DNA of 7,801 nt from Hyphomonadaceae bacterium (GTDB taxonomy: Bacteria > Pseudomonadota > Alphaproteobacteria > Caulobacterales > Aquidulcibacteraceae), in contig DPWD01000079.1 of the NCBI GenBank assembly GCA_003526465.1, positions 1 through 7,801 on the forward strand. Direction: 5' to 3'. A model generated the notes under the pieces. The model was not told the DNA's origin. It worked only from the letters and a program-made list of their open reading frames with translations, and made no database searches. Each line of letters starts with the position of its first letter. Within the stretch, counting starts at the first letter, position 1. The translations under genes and the position numbers were made by a program. Shown here in pieces: positions 1 to 6,030 of the stretch.

Positions 1-347
1 ATATTGGCGCCGGCGCCGGCGGCTACCCCGTTCACCGCGCAGATCACTGGCATTTCCAAACTCGCCAGACGGCGGATCAGCGAATTGTAGCGCTTTTCGA
101 TCGACTCCCCAAGGTCCACGCCCTGCCCGCCCGGAGCGACCGCGCGGTCTAACAGATCCTGCCCCGCGCAAAAGCCGCGCCCAGCCCCGGTCAGGACCAG
201 CACGCGCGCGCTGTTGGAGGCCGCCTCGATGGCGCGCGAAAGTTCGTCGTGCATTTGCACGATGAAGCTGTTGAGCCGGTCGGGGCGATTGAGCGTCACG
301 CGCGCGACGCCGCCGGTCTGCTCAAACAGAATGGTTTCAAAATCCAT
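1..347 (-). CDS. paaG: PaaG, 2-(1,2-epoxy-1,2-dihydrophenyl)acetyl-CoA isomerase (partial, N-terminal 115 codons)
   Basis: Crotonase-fold enoyl-CoA hydratase/isomerase. In phenylacetate catabolism PaaG isomerises the ring-1,2-epoxide of phenylacetyl-CoA to the oxepin-CoA. Translating the minus strand from the ATG at 345-347 gives an open frame to the window edge. It starts MDFETILFEQ and has the early crotonase strand with LNRPDRLNSF. The oxyanion-hole/CoA loop GRGFCAGQDLLDR follows at about residues 57-69, and NGVAAGAGAN lies at the cut end. The GQDLxDR and AAGAGAN wording is more PaaG-like than FadB- or PaaF-like. A GGAG lies 8 nt upstream of the ATG (356-359). The C-terminal half, with the second catalytic acidic residue, lies outside the window, so intactness cannot be judged. 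The gene is divergent from paaI, and the two may share a promoter region. Another crotonase such as PaaF is the main alternative, but the context favours PaaG. Confidence 0.9.
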   Translation of the reverse strand, partial: MDFETILFEQTGGVARVTLNRPDRLNSFIVQMHDELSRAIEAASNSARVLVLTGAGRGFCAGQDLLDRAVAPGGQGVDLGESIEKRYNSLIRRLASLEMPVICAVNGVAAGAGAN

Positions 348-380
348 GGATTGCGCTCCGCGCTTCGCAGGAGCGCATGG

Positions 381-398
381 CCTATGATAGAACATAGG
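381..398. promoter_or_regulatory. 18-bp inverted repeat with opposed -10 boxes, paaG/paaI divergent region
   Basis: CCTATG-ATAGAA-CATAGG is a perfect inverted repeat (6-bp arms, 6-bp spacer) in the middle of the 71-bp paaG-paaI gap. It contains TATGATA (383-389), which reads as a -10-like TATGAT on the plus strand and TATCAT on the minus strand. Transcription starting 6-7 bp away would give leaders of roughly 25-30 nt for each gene. No convincing -35 is visible on either strand. It could be a bidirectional promoter core, a regulator operator, or both. It does not resemble the GACCG...CGGTC palindrome in front of paaA. Confidence 0.45.
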
Positions 399-418
399 GA
401 GGGTCAATCGAGGGCGCG

Positions 419-850
419 ATGAACCAGGCGGATGAGTTGGCGCGGCGCGTGGCTGAGGCGATGTTCGCGCGCGAAGGCGTGGGGCCGGCTCTGGGGATCG
501 CGATCGAGGAGGCGCGCGAGGGTTTTGTGCGCGTATCCATGACGGTGCGCGCGGACATGCTTAGCGGCCACGGCATCGCCCATGGCGGCATTGTTTTCAC
601 TTTGGCCGCTGCCGCCTTCGGTTACGCCGCCAATTCCCGCAACGAGGCAACAGTGGCCCAGCAGGCGAGCATCGCGCTCCTCACGCAGGCTCGCGAAGGC
701 GAGACCTTGTTCGCGGAAGCGCGCGAGTCCACGCGCGCTGGGCGCTCCGGGGTCTATCATGTCAAGGTGAGCGCCAGCGACGGTCGCGCAATCGCTGAAT
801 TTACGGCGCTTTCTCGGACGTTAGGCAGAGCGGTGATCGAGGCACATTAA
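419..850 (+). CDS. paaI: PaaI-type hot-dog fold acyl-CoA thioesterase
   Basis: The product is 143 aa, the usual PaaI length. PaaI thioesterases hydrolyse hydroxyphenylacetyl-CoA and related dead-end thioesters to recover CoA during phenylacetate degradation. The hot-dog signature is clear: ALGIAI at about residues 24-29, GHGIAHGGIVFTLAAAAFGYAAN at 50-72 (given here only to locate the helix), then two strands ending in GVYHVKVSASDG at 111-122. His55-Gly56-Gly57 matches the conserved HGG. The position of the family's catalytic Asp (LAD-T-AF in the E. coli protein, Asp61) is Ala64 here, with no acidic residue nearby on that helix, so activity may be lost or changed. The ATG at 419 has only a weak GAGGG 4 nt upstream. 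The gene is the first of the plus-strand run. Its stop codon abuts the paaA promoter, so paaI may be read with paaA-E or from its own promoter. Confidence 0.85.
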   Translation: MNQADELARRVAEAMFAREGVGPALGIAIEEAREGFVRVSMTVRADMLSGHGIAHGGIVFTLAAAAFGYAANSRNEATVAQQASIALLTQAREGETLFAEARESTRAGRSGVYHVKVSASDGRAIAEFTALSRTLGRAVIEAH

Positions 851-879
851 TTGACCGCGCGGTCGGTTTATTCTAGAAC
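851..879 (+). promoter_or_regulatory. Candidate sigma70-type promoter for the paaA operon
   Basis: TTGACC (851-856, 5 of 6 to the TTGACA consensus) and TAGAAC (874-879, 4 of 6 to TATAAT) are separated by exactly 17 bp. They sit in the 45-bp gap between the paaI stop and the paaA ATG. Transcription would start about 10 bp before the start codon, close to the GGAG (887-890), which leaves a very short leader. The -35 hexamer is overlapped by the palindrome at 853-864. An additional upstream promoter for paaI is possible. Confidence 0.6.
853..864. promoter_or_regulatory. Putative PaaR (TetR-family) operator
   Basis: GACCGCGCGGTC is a perfect 12-bp palindrome overlapping the -35 box of the candidate paaA promoter. 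With its flank (ACCGCGCGGTCGGT, 854-867) it matches 12 of 14 positions of the ACCGACCGGTCGGT pattern typical of many TetR-family operators. A TetR-type PaaR is encoded at the other end of the cluster, so repression of paaA-E by steric block of the promoter is the natural reading. The palindrome is seen directly; the protein-site pairing is inference. Confidence 0.6.
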
Positions 880-895
880 CAGCCTCGGAGCGCCC

Positions 896-1900
896 ATGTA
901 CACGACCGACCTTTCCGGCAAGGACAAGAAGAAATCCGAGCCGACACCGCTCAAGCAGGAGGATCCCAAGCTGCTGGCGGCCTTCGAAGCGCGCGTGGCC
1001 AATGACGAGTTTATTGAGCCGAAGGATTGGATGCCGGAGGCTTACCGGCGCACTTTGGTGCGGCAAATCTCGCAGCACGCGCATTCGGAAATTGTCGGTA
1101 TGCTGCCGGAGGGCAATTGGATCACACGCGCGCCGAGCCTGCGGCGCAAGGCGATCCTGCTGGCGAAGGTTCAGGACGAAGGCGGTCACGGACTGTATCT
1201 CTACGCGGCGGCGGAGACGCTCGGCACATCGCGCGCGGAGATGATCGAGGCGCTCCATTCGGGCAAGGCCAAATATTCCACCATCTTCAATTACCCGACG
1301 CTGACCTGGGCCGATATCGGCGCGATCGGCTGGCTGGTCGATGGCGCGGCGATCATGAATCAGGTGCCGCTGCAGCGCACTTCGTTTGGCCCCTACGCGC
1401 GCGCCATGGTGCGCGTGTGCAAGGAAGAGAGCTTCCATCAGCGCCAGGGCTACGAAATCATGATGGCGCTGGCGGGAGGCTCGCGAGAGCAAAAGCGCAT
1501 GGCGCAGGATGCGCTCGCCCGCTGGTGGTGGCCAAGCCTGATGATGTTCGGGCCGCCGGACGACAAATCCCCCAACACCGAACAGAGCATTCGCTGGCGC
1601 ATCAAGCGCGAAACCAATGATGAGCTGCGGCAAAAATTCGTCGATGTCAGCGTGCCGCAAGCCGAGGCGATTGGGCTCAGCATTCCCGACAAAAAGCTCA
1701 AATGGAACGAAGCGCGCGGACATTACGATTACGGCGAGATCGACTGGGAAGAGTTCTACGCAGTGGTGCGCGGCGAGGGTTCGGTCGCCAAGGAGCGCAT
1801 GCAAGCGCGCGTGAAGGCATGGGAAGACGGCGCCTGGGTGCGCGACGCAGCGCTTGTCCACGCGGCCAAACGCACCGCGGCGAAGATTGCGGCGGAGTAG
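896..1900 (+). CDS. paaA: PaaA, phenylacetyl-CoA 1,2-epoxidase catalytic (di-iron) subunit
   Basis: PaaA is the oxygenase subunit of the multicomponent ring-1,2-phenylacetyl-CoA epoxidase; it inserts one O2-derived oxygen into the aromatic ring of phenylacetyl-CoA. The 334-aa product carries the family blocks in order: [17 protein letters not shown] (about 50-66, with ligand Glu65), [23 protein letters not shown] (91-98, ExxH ligands Glu95/His98), [21 protein letters not shown] and [11 protein letters not shown] (175-185, ExxH ligands Glu178/His181). All visible metal-ligand motifs are intact. I chose ATG 896 because GGAG sits 5 nt upstream (887-890) and because the in-frame TTG at 851 coincides with the promoter -35 and operator. 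The N-terminal [16 protein letters not shown] stretch is charged and makes the protein somewhat longer than the roughly 310-aa E. coli form. It is separated from paaB by a 144-bp repeat-like spacer. Confidence 0.97.
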   Translation: MYTTDLSGKDKKKSEPTPLKQEDPKLLAAFEARVANDEFIEPKDWMPEAYRRTLVRQISQHAHSEIVGMLPEGNWITRAPSLRRKAILLAKVQDEGGHGLYLYAAAETLGTSRAEMIEALHSGKAKYSTIFNYPTLTWADIGAIGWLVDGAAIMNQVPLQRTSFGPYARAMVRVCKEESFHQRQGYEIMMALAGGSREQKRMAQDALARWWWPSLMMFGPPDDKSPNTEQSIRWRIKRETNDELRQKFVDVSVPQAEAIGLSIPDKKLKWNEARGHYDYGEIDWEEFYAVVRGEGSVAKERMQARVKAWEDGAWVRDAALVHAAKRTAAKIAAE

Positions 1901-1908
1901 CGATATGG

Positions 1909-2022
1909 AGCGCCGGCGTCGTTCTTCGTGCACTTTATGCGCCCTTGGCGCCTTTGTGTTTAAACACGAAGGCAACAACGATTTCACCAAGGACACTCAG
2001 GCGCCGGCGAGAACGCCGGCGG
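1909..2022. repeat. Palindrome-rich spacer between paaA and paaB, possible dispersed repeat
   Basis: The 144-bp gap has no credible gene but three strong hairpins. GCGCC-CTT-GGCGC is at 1939-1951. A near-perfect 24-bp palindrome centred on TTTAAA is at 1950-1973 (one T/G mismatch, which would pair as U-G in RNA). CGCCGGCG-AGAA-CGCCGGCG is at 2002-2021. The self-complementary octamer CGCCGGCG also occurs at 1911-1918, so similar GC palindromes bracket the segment, and CTTCGTG (1924-1930) is mirrored by CACGAAG (1965-1971). This arrangement recalls small non-coding dispersed repeats (REP/MITE-like). Family membership is inferred and cannot be confirmed from one copy. The last hairpin lacks a U-tract, so it is not a classical terminator; it could stabilise or attenuate the transcript. 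Confidence 0.5.
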
Positions 2023-2044
2023 TCTAAGGACAACGGAGAGTTCG

Positions 2045-2329
2045 ATGAACAACGATTGGCCCCTCTGGGAAGTGTTCATCCGCGGCAAAGGCGGGCTGTC
2101 GCACCGTCACGCTGGCAGCCTGCACGCCGCCGACCCTGCGATGGCGCTCGATCATGCGCGCGACGCTTATACGCGGCGCATGGAGGGCGTGAGCTTGTGG
2201 GTGGTTCCCTCGGCGCAAATCGTTGCTTCCGATCCGGCCCAGGCGGGGCCATTGTTCGAACCGGCGGAAGACAAGATTTACCGGCACCCGACGTTCTACA
2301 CTATCCCCGACAACGTGAAGCATCTGTGA
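2045..2329 (+). CDS. paaB: PaaB, phenylacetyl-CoA 1,2-epoxidase small subunit
   Basis: The 94-aa product matches the whole length of PaaB, the small non-catalytic subunit that bridges PaaAC heterodimers in the epoxidase. Diagnostic blocks are WPLWEVFIRGKGGLSHRHAG (5-24), SLHAADPAMALDHARDAYTR (25-44) and EGVSLWVVPSAQI (47-59), ending FYTIPDNVKHL. The start is well supported: GGAGAG at 2035-2040 lies 4 nt before the ATG. Its stop (TGA, 2327-2329) shares one base with the paaC ATG, which implies translational coupling to paaC. Coupling to paaA is not possible because of the long hairpin-rich spacer upstream. Confidence 0.96.
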   Translation: MNNDWPLWEVFIRGKGGLSHRHAGSLHAADPAMALDHARDAYTRRMEGVSLWVVPSAQIVASDPAQAGPLFEPAEDKIYRHPTFYTIPDNVKHL

Positions 2330-3087
2330 TGGCGAAACTCCCGCCGCTCGCCCAATACGCGCTGCGCCTCGGCGACGATGCGCTAATCCTGGGTCAGCGC
2401 TTAAGCGAATGGTGCGGGCATGCGCCAGCGCTTGAGATAGATCTCTCGCTCGCTAACATAGCGCTCGATTTGGTGGGCCAGGCGACGCATTTCCTCGGCC
2501 TCGCTGGCGAAATCGAAGCCAAGGGTCGCGACGCCGACGCGCTGGCCTTCAAGCGCGACGTGCTCGATTTCAGCAATTGCTTGCTGGTCGAGCAGCCGAA
2601 TGGCGATTTCGCTCGGACCATCGCCAGGCAGTTTCTTTTCTCGCACTTCCAGGAACTCCAGTTTGGAGCGCTCACAGGTTCAACCGACCCGCGTCTTGCC
2701 GCGATAGCCGCCAAGGCGGTGAAGGAAGTGGCCTACCATGCGCGCCTGGCCTCCGATTGGGTGGCGAGGCTGGGCGATGGGACCGATGAAAGCCGCGCGC
2801 GCATGATCGCCGGGCTGGACTGGATGTGGCGCTTCGTCGACGAATTGTTCGTATTGGATGCGATCGAGACGAAGCTCGCTAGCCAAGGCATTGCCGTCGA
2901 CAAGCCAGCCCTGCGCGCGGCGTGGGATGCGCGCATCGACGGGGTGCTGGCTGAGGCGACGCTCTCTCGCCCGGCGCCCCACCGCCCGGTTCTAGGCGGG
3001 CGCGAGGGCCATCATAGCGAACATCTGGGCCACCTCTTGAGCGAGATGCAATTTCTGCAGCGCGCTTATCCGGGGGCGACGTGGTGA
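2329..3087 (+). CDS. paaC: PaaC, phenylacetyl-CoA 1,2-epoxidase structural subunit
   Basis: The 252-aa product has the ferritin-like fold. PaaC pairs with PaaA as a structural partner in the epoxidase. Strong blocks are YALRLGDDALILGQRLSEWC (10-29), HAPALEIDLSLANIALDLVG (31-50), FLFSHFQELQF, AVKEVAYHARLASDWVARLG and the C-terminal GREGHHSEHLGHLLSEMQFL ending in QRAYPGATW. The length fits the roughly 250-aa family. The reading frame is open far upstream of 2329, but the start is fixed by the ATG that overlaps the paaB stop (TGATG) and by where similarity to the family begins (MAKLPPLAQY). The stop at 3085-3087 overlaps the paaD start. No anomalies are seen. Confidence 0.96.
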   Translation: MAKLPPLAQYALRLGDDALILGQRLSEWCGHAPALEIDLSLANIALDLVGQATHFLGLAGEIEAKGRDADALAFKRDVLDFSNCLLVEQPNGDFARTIARQFLFSHFQELQFGALTGSTDPRLAAIAAKAVKEVAYHARLASDWVARLGDGTDESRARMIAGLDWMWRFVDELFVLDAIETKLASQGIAVDKPALRAAWDARIDGVLAEATLSRPAPHRPVLGGREGHHSEHLGHLLSEMQFLQRAYPGATW

Positions 3088-3605
3088 CGGCATCTCGACG
3101 GCCTCTTCCGGCCTGGCCGATCGGCGAGGAATCGCCGCGCGCGCCGATGGTCGCGCTGGCGCAAGCTTTGGACACTGTCGCCGACCCCGAAATTCCATGC
3201 ATTTCAGTCCTCGAATTGGGGATTGTACGGTCGTTTCATGCTGATCGGATAGTGATCACGCCGACGTACACGGGCTGCCCAGCAACTCTCGTTATCGAGC
3301 AGAGCATCCGCGAGGCGCTCGATGAACACGGCTTTGCGAACATCAAGATCGAAACGACGCTCTCCCCGCCTTGGTCCACGGACTGGATCAGCGACGAGGG
3401 CCGCGAAAAGCTGCGCGCCTACGGCATCGCCCCGCCGCCGAAGGGCGCAGGCGCCGCATCGCTCAACAATGACGCGCCGGCGCAATGCCCGCGCTGCGGC
3501 TCGCTCAACACCGAGGAACTGAGCCGCTTCGGCTCAACGCCCTGCAAAGCGCTATGGCGCTGCGGCGCATGCGCGGAGCCTTTCGACCGCTTTAAGTGCC
3601 ACTGA
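3084..3605 (+). CDS. paaD: PaaD, epoxidase maturation / Fe-S assembly-type protein
   Basis: PaaD is needed for a functional phenylacetyl-CoA epoxidase and is related to MIP18/SufT (DUF59) iron-sulfur maturation proteins. From GTG 3084 the product is 173 aa. The DUF59 domain covers about 24-118, with DPEIPCISVLELGIVRSFHA at 34-53, TPTYTGCPATLVIEQSIREA around Cys65, and PPWSTDWISDEGREKLRAYG. A C-terminal zinc-ribbon-like module follows, with CPRC (135-138), Cys154, CGAC (160-163) and Cys172 in FKCH. Start choice: GTG 3084 overlaps the paaC stop as GTGA; GTG 3081 is directly adjacent; an ATG at 3147 would give a 152-aa form that still includes the whole domain. The overlap favours 3084, but the N-terminus is uncertain. 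The stop shares one base with the paaE ATG. Confidence 0.93.
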   Translation: MTASRRPLPAWPIGEESPRAPMVALAQALDTVADPEIPCISVLELGIVRSFHADRIVITPTYTGCPATLVIEQSIREALDEHGFANIKIETTLSPPWSTDWISDEGREKLRAYGIAPPPKGAGAASLNNDAPAQCPRCGSLNTEELSRFGSTPCKALWRCGACAEPFDRFKCH

Positions 3606-4681
3606 TGAGCCACGATTTTCATCCGCTGCGCGTGGTCGAGGTCAAACGCGAGACGCCGGATTCGGTGTGCGTGCGCTTGGAGGCGCCGTTGGAAGTCGCC
3701 CCGCTCTTCGCCTTCAAGGCGGGTCAGCATCTGACCTTCCGCCGCGAAATCGACGGGGAGGAAATCCGGCGCAATTATTCGCTGTGCGTTTCGCCGAACG
3801 AGGGGGTGCTGAAGATCGGCATTAAACAGATCGCCGGCGGCGTGTTCTCCGGTTGGGCCAATGAGAGCCTCACCGTTGGCGACACTCTCGACGCCATGGC
3901 GCCGCACGGCAGCTTCACCTGGAATTTCGCGCCCCACGCCGCGCAACGCTACGCCGCCTTCGCTGGCGGCTCCGGCATCACGCCGATATTGTCCCTGATC
4001 AAGACCGCACTCGAAACCGAACCGCGCTCGCACTTCACGCTGTGCTACGGCAACCGCACGTCGGCGGGGATCATGTTCCTGGAGGAATTGGCCGGGCTGA
4101 AAGACCGCTACCTGGACCGGCTTGCGCTCTATCACTTCCTCGAGGACGAAGAGGAAGAGATCGCTCTCTTCAACGGCCGCCTCGACCGCGAAAGATGCGA
4201 AGAGATCTTCACGACGCTGATCACGCCGGAGGGCGTCGATGCATTCTTCATCTGCGGACCCGGCCCGATGATGGACGCGGTTGAACAGGCGTTGACCGCG
4301 CGCGGCGTGGCGAAAGCGCGCATCCTGATCGAACGCTTCACCACCGCGGAATTATCGGCCGCACAGCTCGCCGCCGCGCGCGCCCTTGAGGAAAAAGCCG
4401 CGGGCTTGAAAATGAGCGTGACGCTCAATGGGCGGCGCGTGAACGTCACTTTCGACCCCGAGAAGCGCTCAATTCTCGACAATGTCCGCGCCGCCGGCCT
4501 GCCCGCGCCGTTCGCATGCAAGGGCGGGGTCTGCGCTACCTGCCGCGCAAAAGTCACCGCCGGCAAGGTTGAGATGAAGGTGAATTACGGGCTCTCCCCG
4601 CAGGAACTCGCGGACGGCTACGTGCTGACGTGCCAGGCGACGCCGGTCAGCGAAGGCGTGGCGCTGAGCTACGACATTTGA
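3605..4681 (+). CDS. paaE: PaaE, phenylacetyl-CoA 1,2-epoxidase reductase
   Basis: PaaE passes electrons from NADPH through FAD and a plant-type 2Fe-2S cluster to the PaaA di-iron centre. The 358-aa product (E. coli PaaE is of similar length) has three domains in order. The FAD-binding barrel carries RRNYS at 55-59. The NAD(P) domain has AGGSGITPI at 120-128, CYGNRTSAGIMFLEE at 147-161 and CGPGPMMD at 218-225. The C-terminal ferredoxin domain has Cys305, Cys310, Cys313 (CKGGVCATC) and Cys343. All four cluster ligands are present. ATG 3605 is chosen because it overlaps the paaD stop (TGATG) and opens with MSHDFHPLRVVEV, where family similarity begins; an in-frame GTG at 3596 lies inside paaD. 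An acidic run, EDEEEE (180-185), sits in a surface loop of the NAD domain. Confidence 0.96.
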   Translation: MSHDFHPLRVVEVKRETPDSVCVRLEAPLEVAPLFAFKAGQHLTFRREIDGEEIRRNYSLCVSPNEGVLKIGIKQIAGGVFSGWANESLTVGDTLDAMAPHGSFTWNFAPHAAQRYAAFAGGSGITPILSLIKTALETEPRSHFTLCYGNRTSAGIMFLEELAGLKDRYLDRLALYHFLEDEEEEIALFNGRLDRERCEEIFTTLITPEGVDAFFICGPGPMMDAVEQALTARGVAKARILIERFTTAELSAAQLAAARALEEKAAGLKMSVTLNGRRVNVTFDPEKRSILDNVRAAGLPAPFACKGGVCATCRAKVTAGKVEMKVNYGLSPQELADGYVLTCQATPVSEGVALSYDI

Positions 4682-4695
4682 TAGACGCCCCGTGC

Positions 4696-5424
4696 ATGCG
4701 CCTGGACAATGGCTGGGAAGCGTCAGCGGCGGCGTGGATCGCCGACCAGGGCGAGCACGGCGACTTTGGCCGCCGTTATGTGCTCGATCCGGTGATGTTG
4801 CCGCGCGCGCTTGCACATGCGCCCAAGCGCGCCCTTGATGTTGGCTGCGGGGAGGGCCGCTTTTGCCGCATGCTGCGACAGCACGGAATCGCCACAACAG
4901 GCGTCGATCCCACGCCATCCTTGATCGCGACCGCGCGCGCACGCGATCCTGAAGGCGTCTACGTCGAGGGCCGCGGCGAAAGTCTGCCGTTCAGCGAAAC
5001 CAGCTTCGATCTCGTGGCCTCCTATCTCAGCCTTATCGACATCCCAGATTATCAACGCGCCATCGTCGAAATGGCGCGCGTCCTTGCGCCAGGCGGGAAG
5101 CTTCTGATCGCCAACCTGAACAGCTTCAACACGGCGGGCGATGGATCGAGCGAGTTAGGCTGGGCGCGGAACGCGCACGGTGACAAACTCAGCTTTCGTT
5201 TCGATCGCTACCTCGATCCGCGCGCCTACTGGATCGAAAATCGCGGCATTCGCGTTCGCAATCACCATCGTCCGCTCAGCGCCTACATGGACGCGCTCCT
5301 GGGCTCGGGGCTGCAACTCAACTTCTTCGATGAGCCTACCCCAGTTGCCGGCGCGCCCGAGCCGAAGGCCTCGAATTATCGGCGTGCGCCCCACTTTCTC
5401 GTTATGGAATGGGTCAAGCCGTGA
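4696..5424 (+). CDS. Class I SAM-dependent methyltransferase, substrate unknown
   Basis: The 242-aa product has a Methyltransf_11-type Rossmann fold. Motif I is LDVGCGEG (47-54) and is followed by the acidic ribose-binding position in GVDPTP (69-74, Asp71). GRGESLPFSETSFDLVASYL (92-111) gives motifs II and III, and the post-motif ARVLAPGGKLLIAN ends near 140. The C-terminal half (WIENRGIRVRNHHRPLSAYM and FLVMEWVKP) resembles small-molecule or lipid methyltransferases, but I cannot name a substrate. It starts 14 nt after the paaE stop, so it is most likely cotranscribed with paaA-E. It is not a recognised enzyme of the phenylacetate pathway. No good ribosome-binding site precedes ATG 4696; a TTG at 4678, overlapping the paaE stop, is an alternative that adds six residues. 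It ends only 9 bp from the convergent paaR stop. Confidence 0.85.
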   Translation: MRLDNGWEASAAAWIADQGEHGDFGRRYVLDPVMLPRALAHAPKRALDVGCGEGRFCRMLRQHGIATTGVDPTPSLIATARARDPEGVYVEGRGESLPFSETSFDLVASYLSLIDIPDYQRAIVEMARVLAPGGKLLIANLNSFNTAGDGSSELGWARNAHGDKLSFRFDRYLDPRAYWIENRGIRVRNHHRPLSAYMDALLGSGLQLNFFDEPTPVAGAPEPKASNYRRAPHFLVMEWVKP

Positions 5425-5426
5425 GT

Positions 5427-5445
5427 GTCGCCGCTATACGGCGGC
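5427..5445. terminator. Weak stem-loop at the convergent junction
   Basis: A 7-bp stem (5427-5433 with 5439-5445, including one U-G pair on the plus strand) and the loop CTATA lie across the 9-bp gap between two convergent stop codons and reach into the 3' end of paaR. Neither side has a U-run, so this is at best a weak bidirectional terminator or transcript-end stabiliser. Confidence 0.25.
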
Positions 5446-6027
5446 CAATCCCTCCAGCACCAGATCAACCGCCATTTCCGCCAGCGCACCCGCGCTCACC
5501 GGCCCCTTCGGATCGAACCAAGTATGGGTCCAATTGATCATGCCGAAGAAGAGCATGGCGGCGGCGAAGCCCTCCGCCCGCTTGCGTTTCAACGAGGGCT
5601 CGATCTCCACCAGGAGTTTGCGCACGGTCTCGATCAGGCCGCGCTGCACGGCGACAATCTCCGCGCGTCGCTGCTTCGGCAACTGGCCCAGATCGTTCAG
5701 CAGCACCTTATGCCGGTCGGCGGCGCCGACATAGAGCGCCAGAAAAGCGTGGGCGAGTTCGCGCAGCTTGCGCTCTGGCCTTGCTTCGCCGCTGGCGGCC
5801 TGGCGCGCGGCGATGTCGAGCGCGCGCACGTGGCTGACCATCACCTCGTAAAGGATATCCTCCTTCGACTTGAAATAATGATAGATCAGCGCCTTCGATG
5901 TCTTGCAGCGCTTCGCGAGTTCGGAAACCGAGGCGCTAGCGAAGCCTTCGCGCGCAAACGAGGCGGCCGCCGCGGCCACGATCGCCTCGCGCCGTTCGTC
6001 ATAATCCACGGCCTGTGTGCGGGCCAT
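5434..6027 (-). CDS. paaR: PaaR, TetR-family repressor of the phenylacetate pathway
   Basis: The 197-aa TetR/AcrR regulator begins MARTQAVDYDERREAIV, an N-terminus typical of TetR-type PaaR proteins beside paa operons. The helix-turn-helix is at about 33-52 (SVSELAKRCKTSKALIYHYF) and is followed by KSKEDILYEVM. The rest is an all-helical ligand-binding and dimerisation domain. Known PaaR proteins repress paa genes and release DNA on binding phenylacetyl-CoA. The matching operator candidate is the palindrome on the paaA promoter at 853-864. The ATG (6025-6027) starts 3 nt after the stop of the Lrp-type gene and its GAGG is too close, so translation is probably coupled to that gene; the conserved N-terminus supports this start. 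No copy of the operator palindrome is visible upstream of the regulator pair, so autoregulation is not evident. Confidence 0.88.
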   Translation of the reverse strand: MARTQAVDYDERREAIVAAAAASFAREGFASASVSELAKRCKTSKALIYHYFKSKEDILYEVMVSHVRALDIAARQAASGEARPERKLRELAHAFLALYVGAADRHKVLLNDLGQLPKQRRAEIVAVQRGLIETVRKLLVEIEPSLKRKRAEGFAAAMLFFGMINWTHTWFDPKGPVSAGALAEMAVDLVLEGLAAV

Positions 6028-6030
6028 GCC

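Noticed and set aside
851..895. TTG at 851 as the paaA start
   Set aside because: It coincides with the promoter -35 and operator palindrome, has no ribosome-binding site, and adds residues with no family similarity. ATG 896 has GGAG 5 nt upstream.
821..1996. Long open frame (391 codons) on the minus strand opposite paaA
   Set aside because: It is a shadow of the GC-biased paaA codons. Its translation is Arg/His/Leu-rich with no family signature, whereas paaA on the other strand is unmistakable.
1702..2328. Upstream extension of the paaC frame through paaB and the end of paaA
   Set aside because: The extension reads as Arg-rich shadow sequence overlapping paaA and paaB. PaaC similarity starts exactly at ATG 2329, which overlaps the paaB stop.
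3419..4135. Minus-strand open frame (238 codons) opposite paaD/paaE
   Set aside because: Antisense shadow of well-recognised genes, with no recognisable domain and no ribosome-binding signal that I can support.
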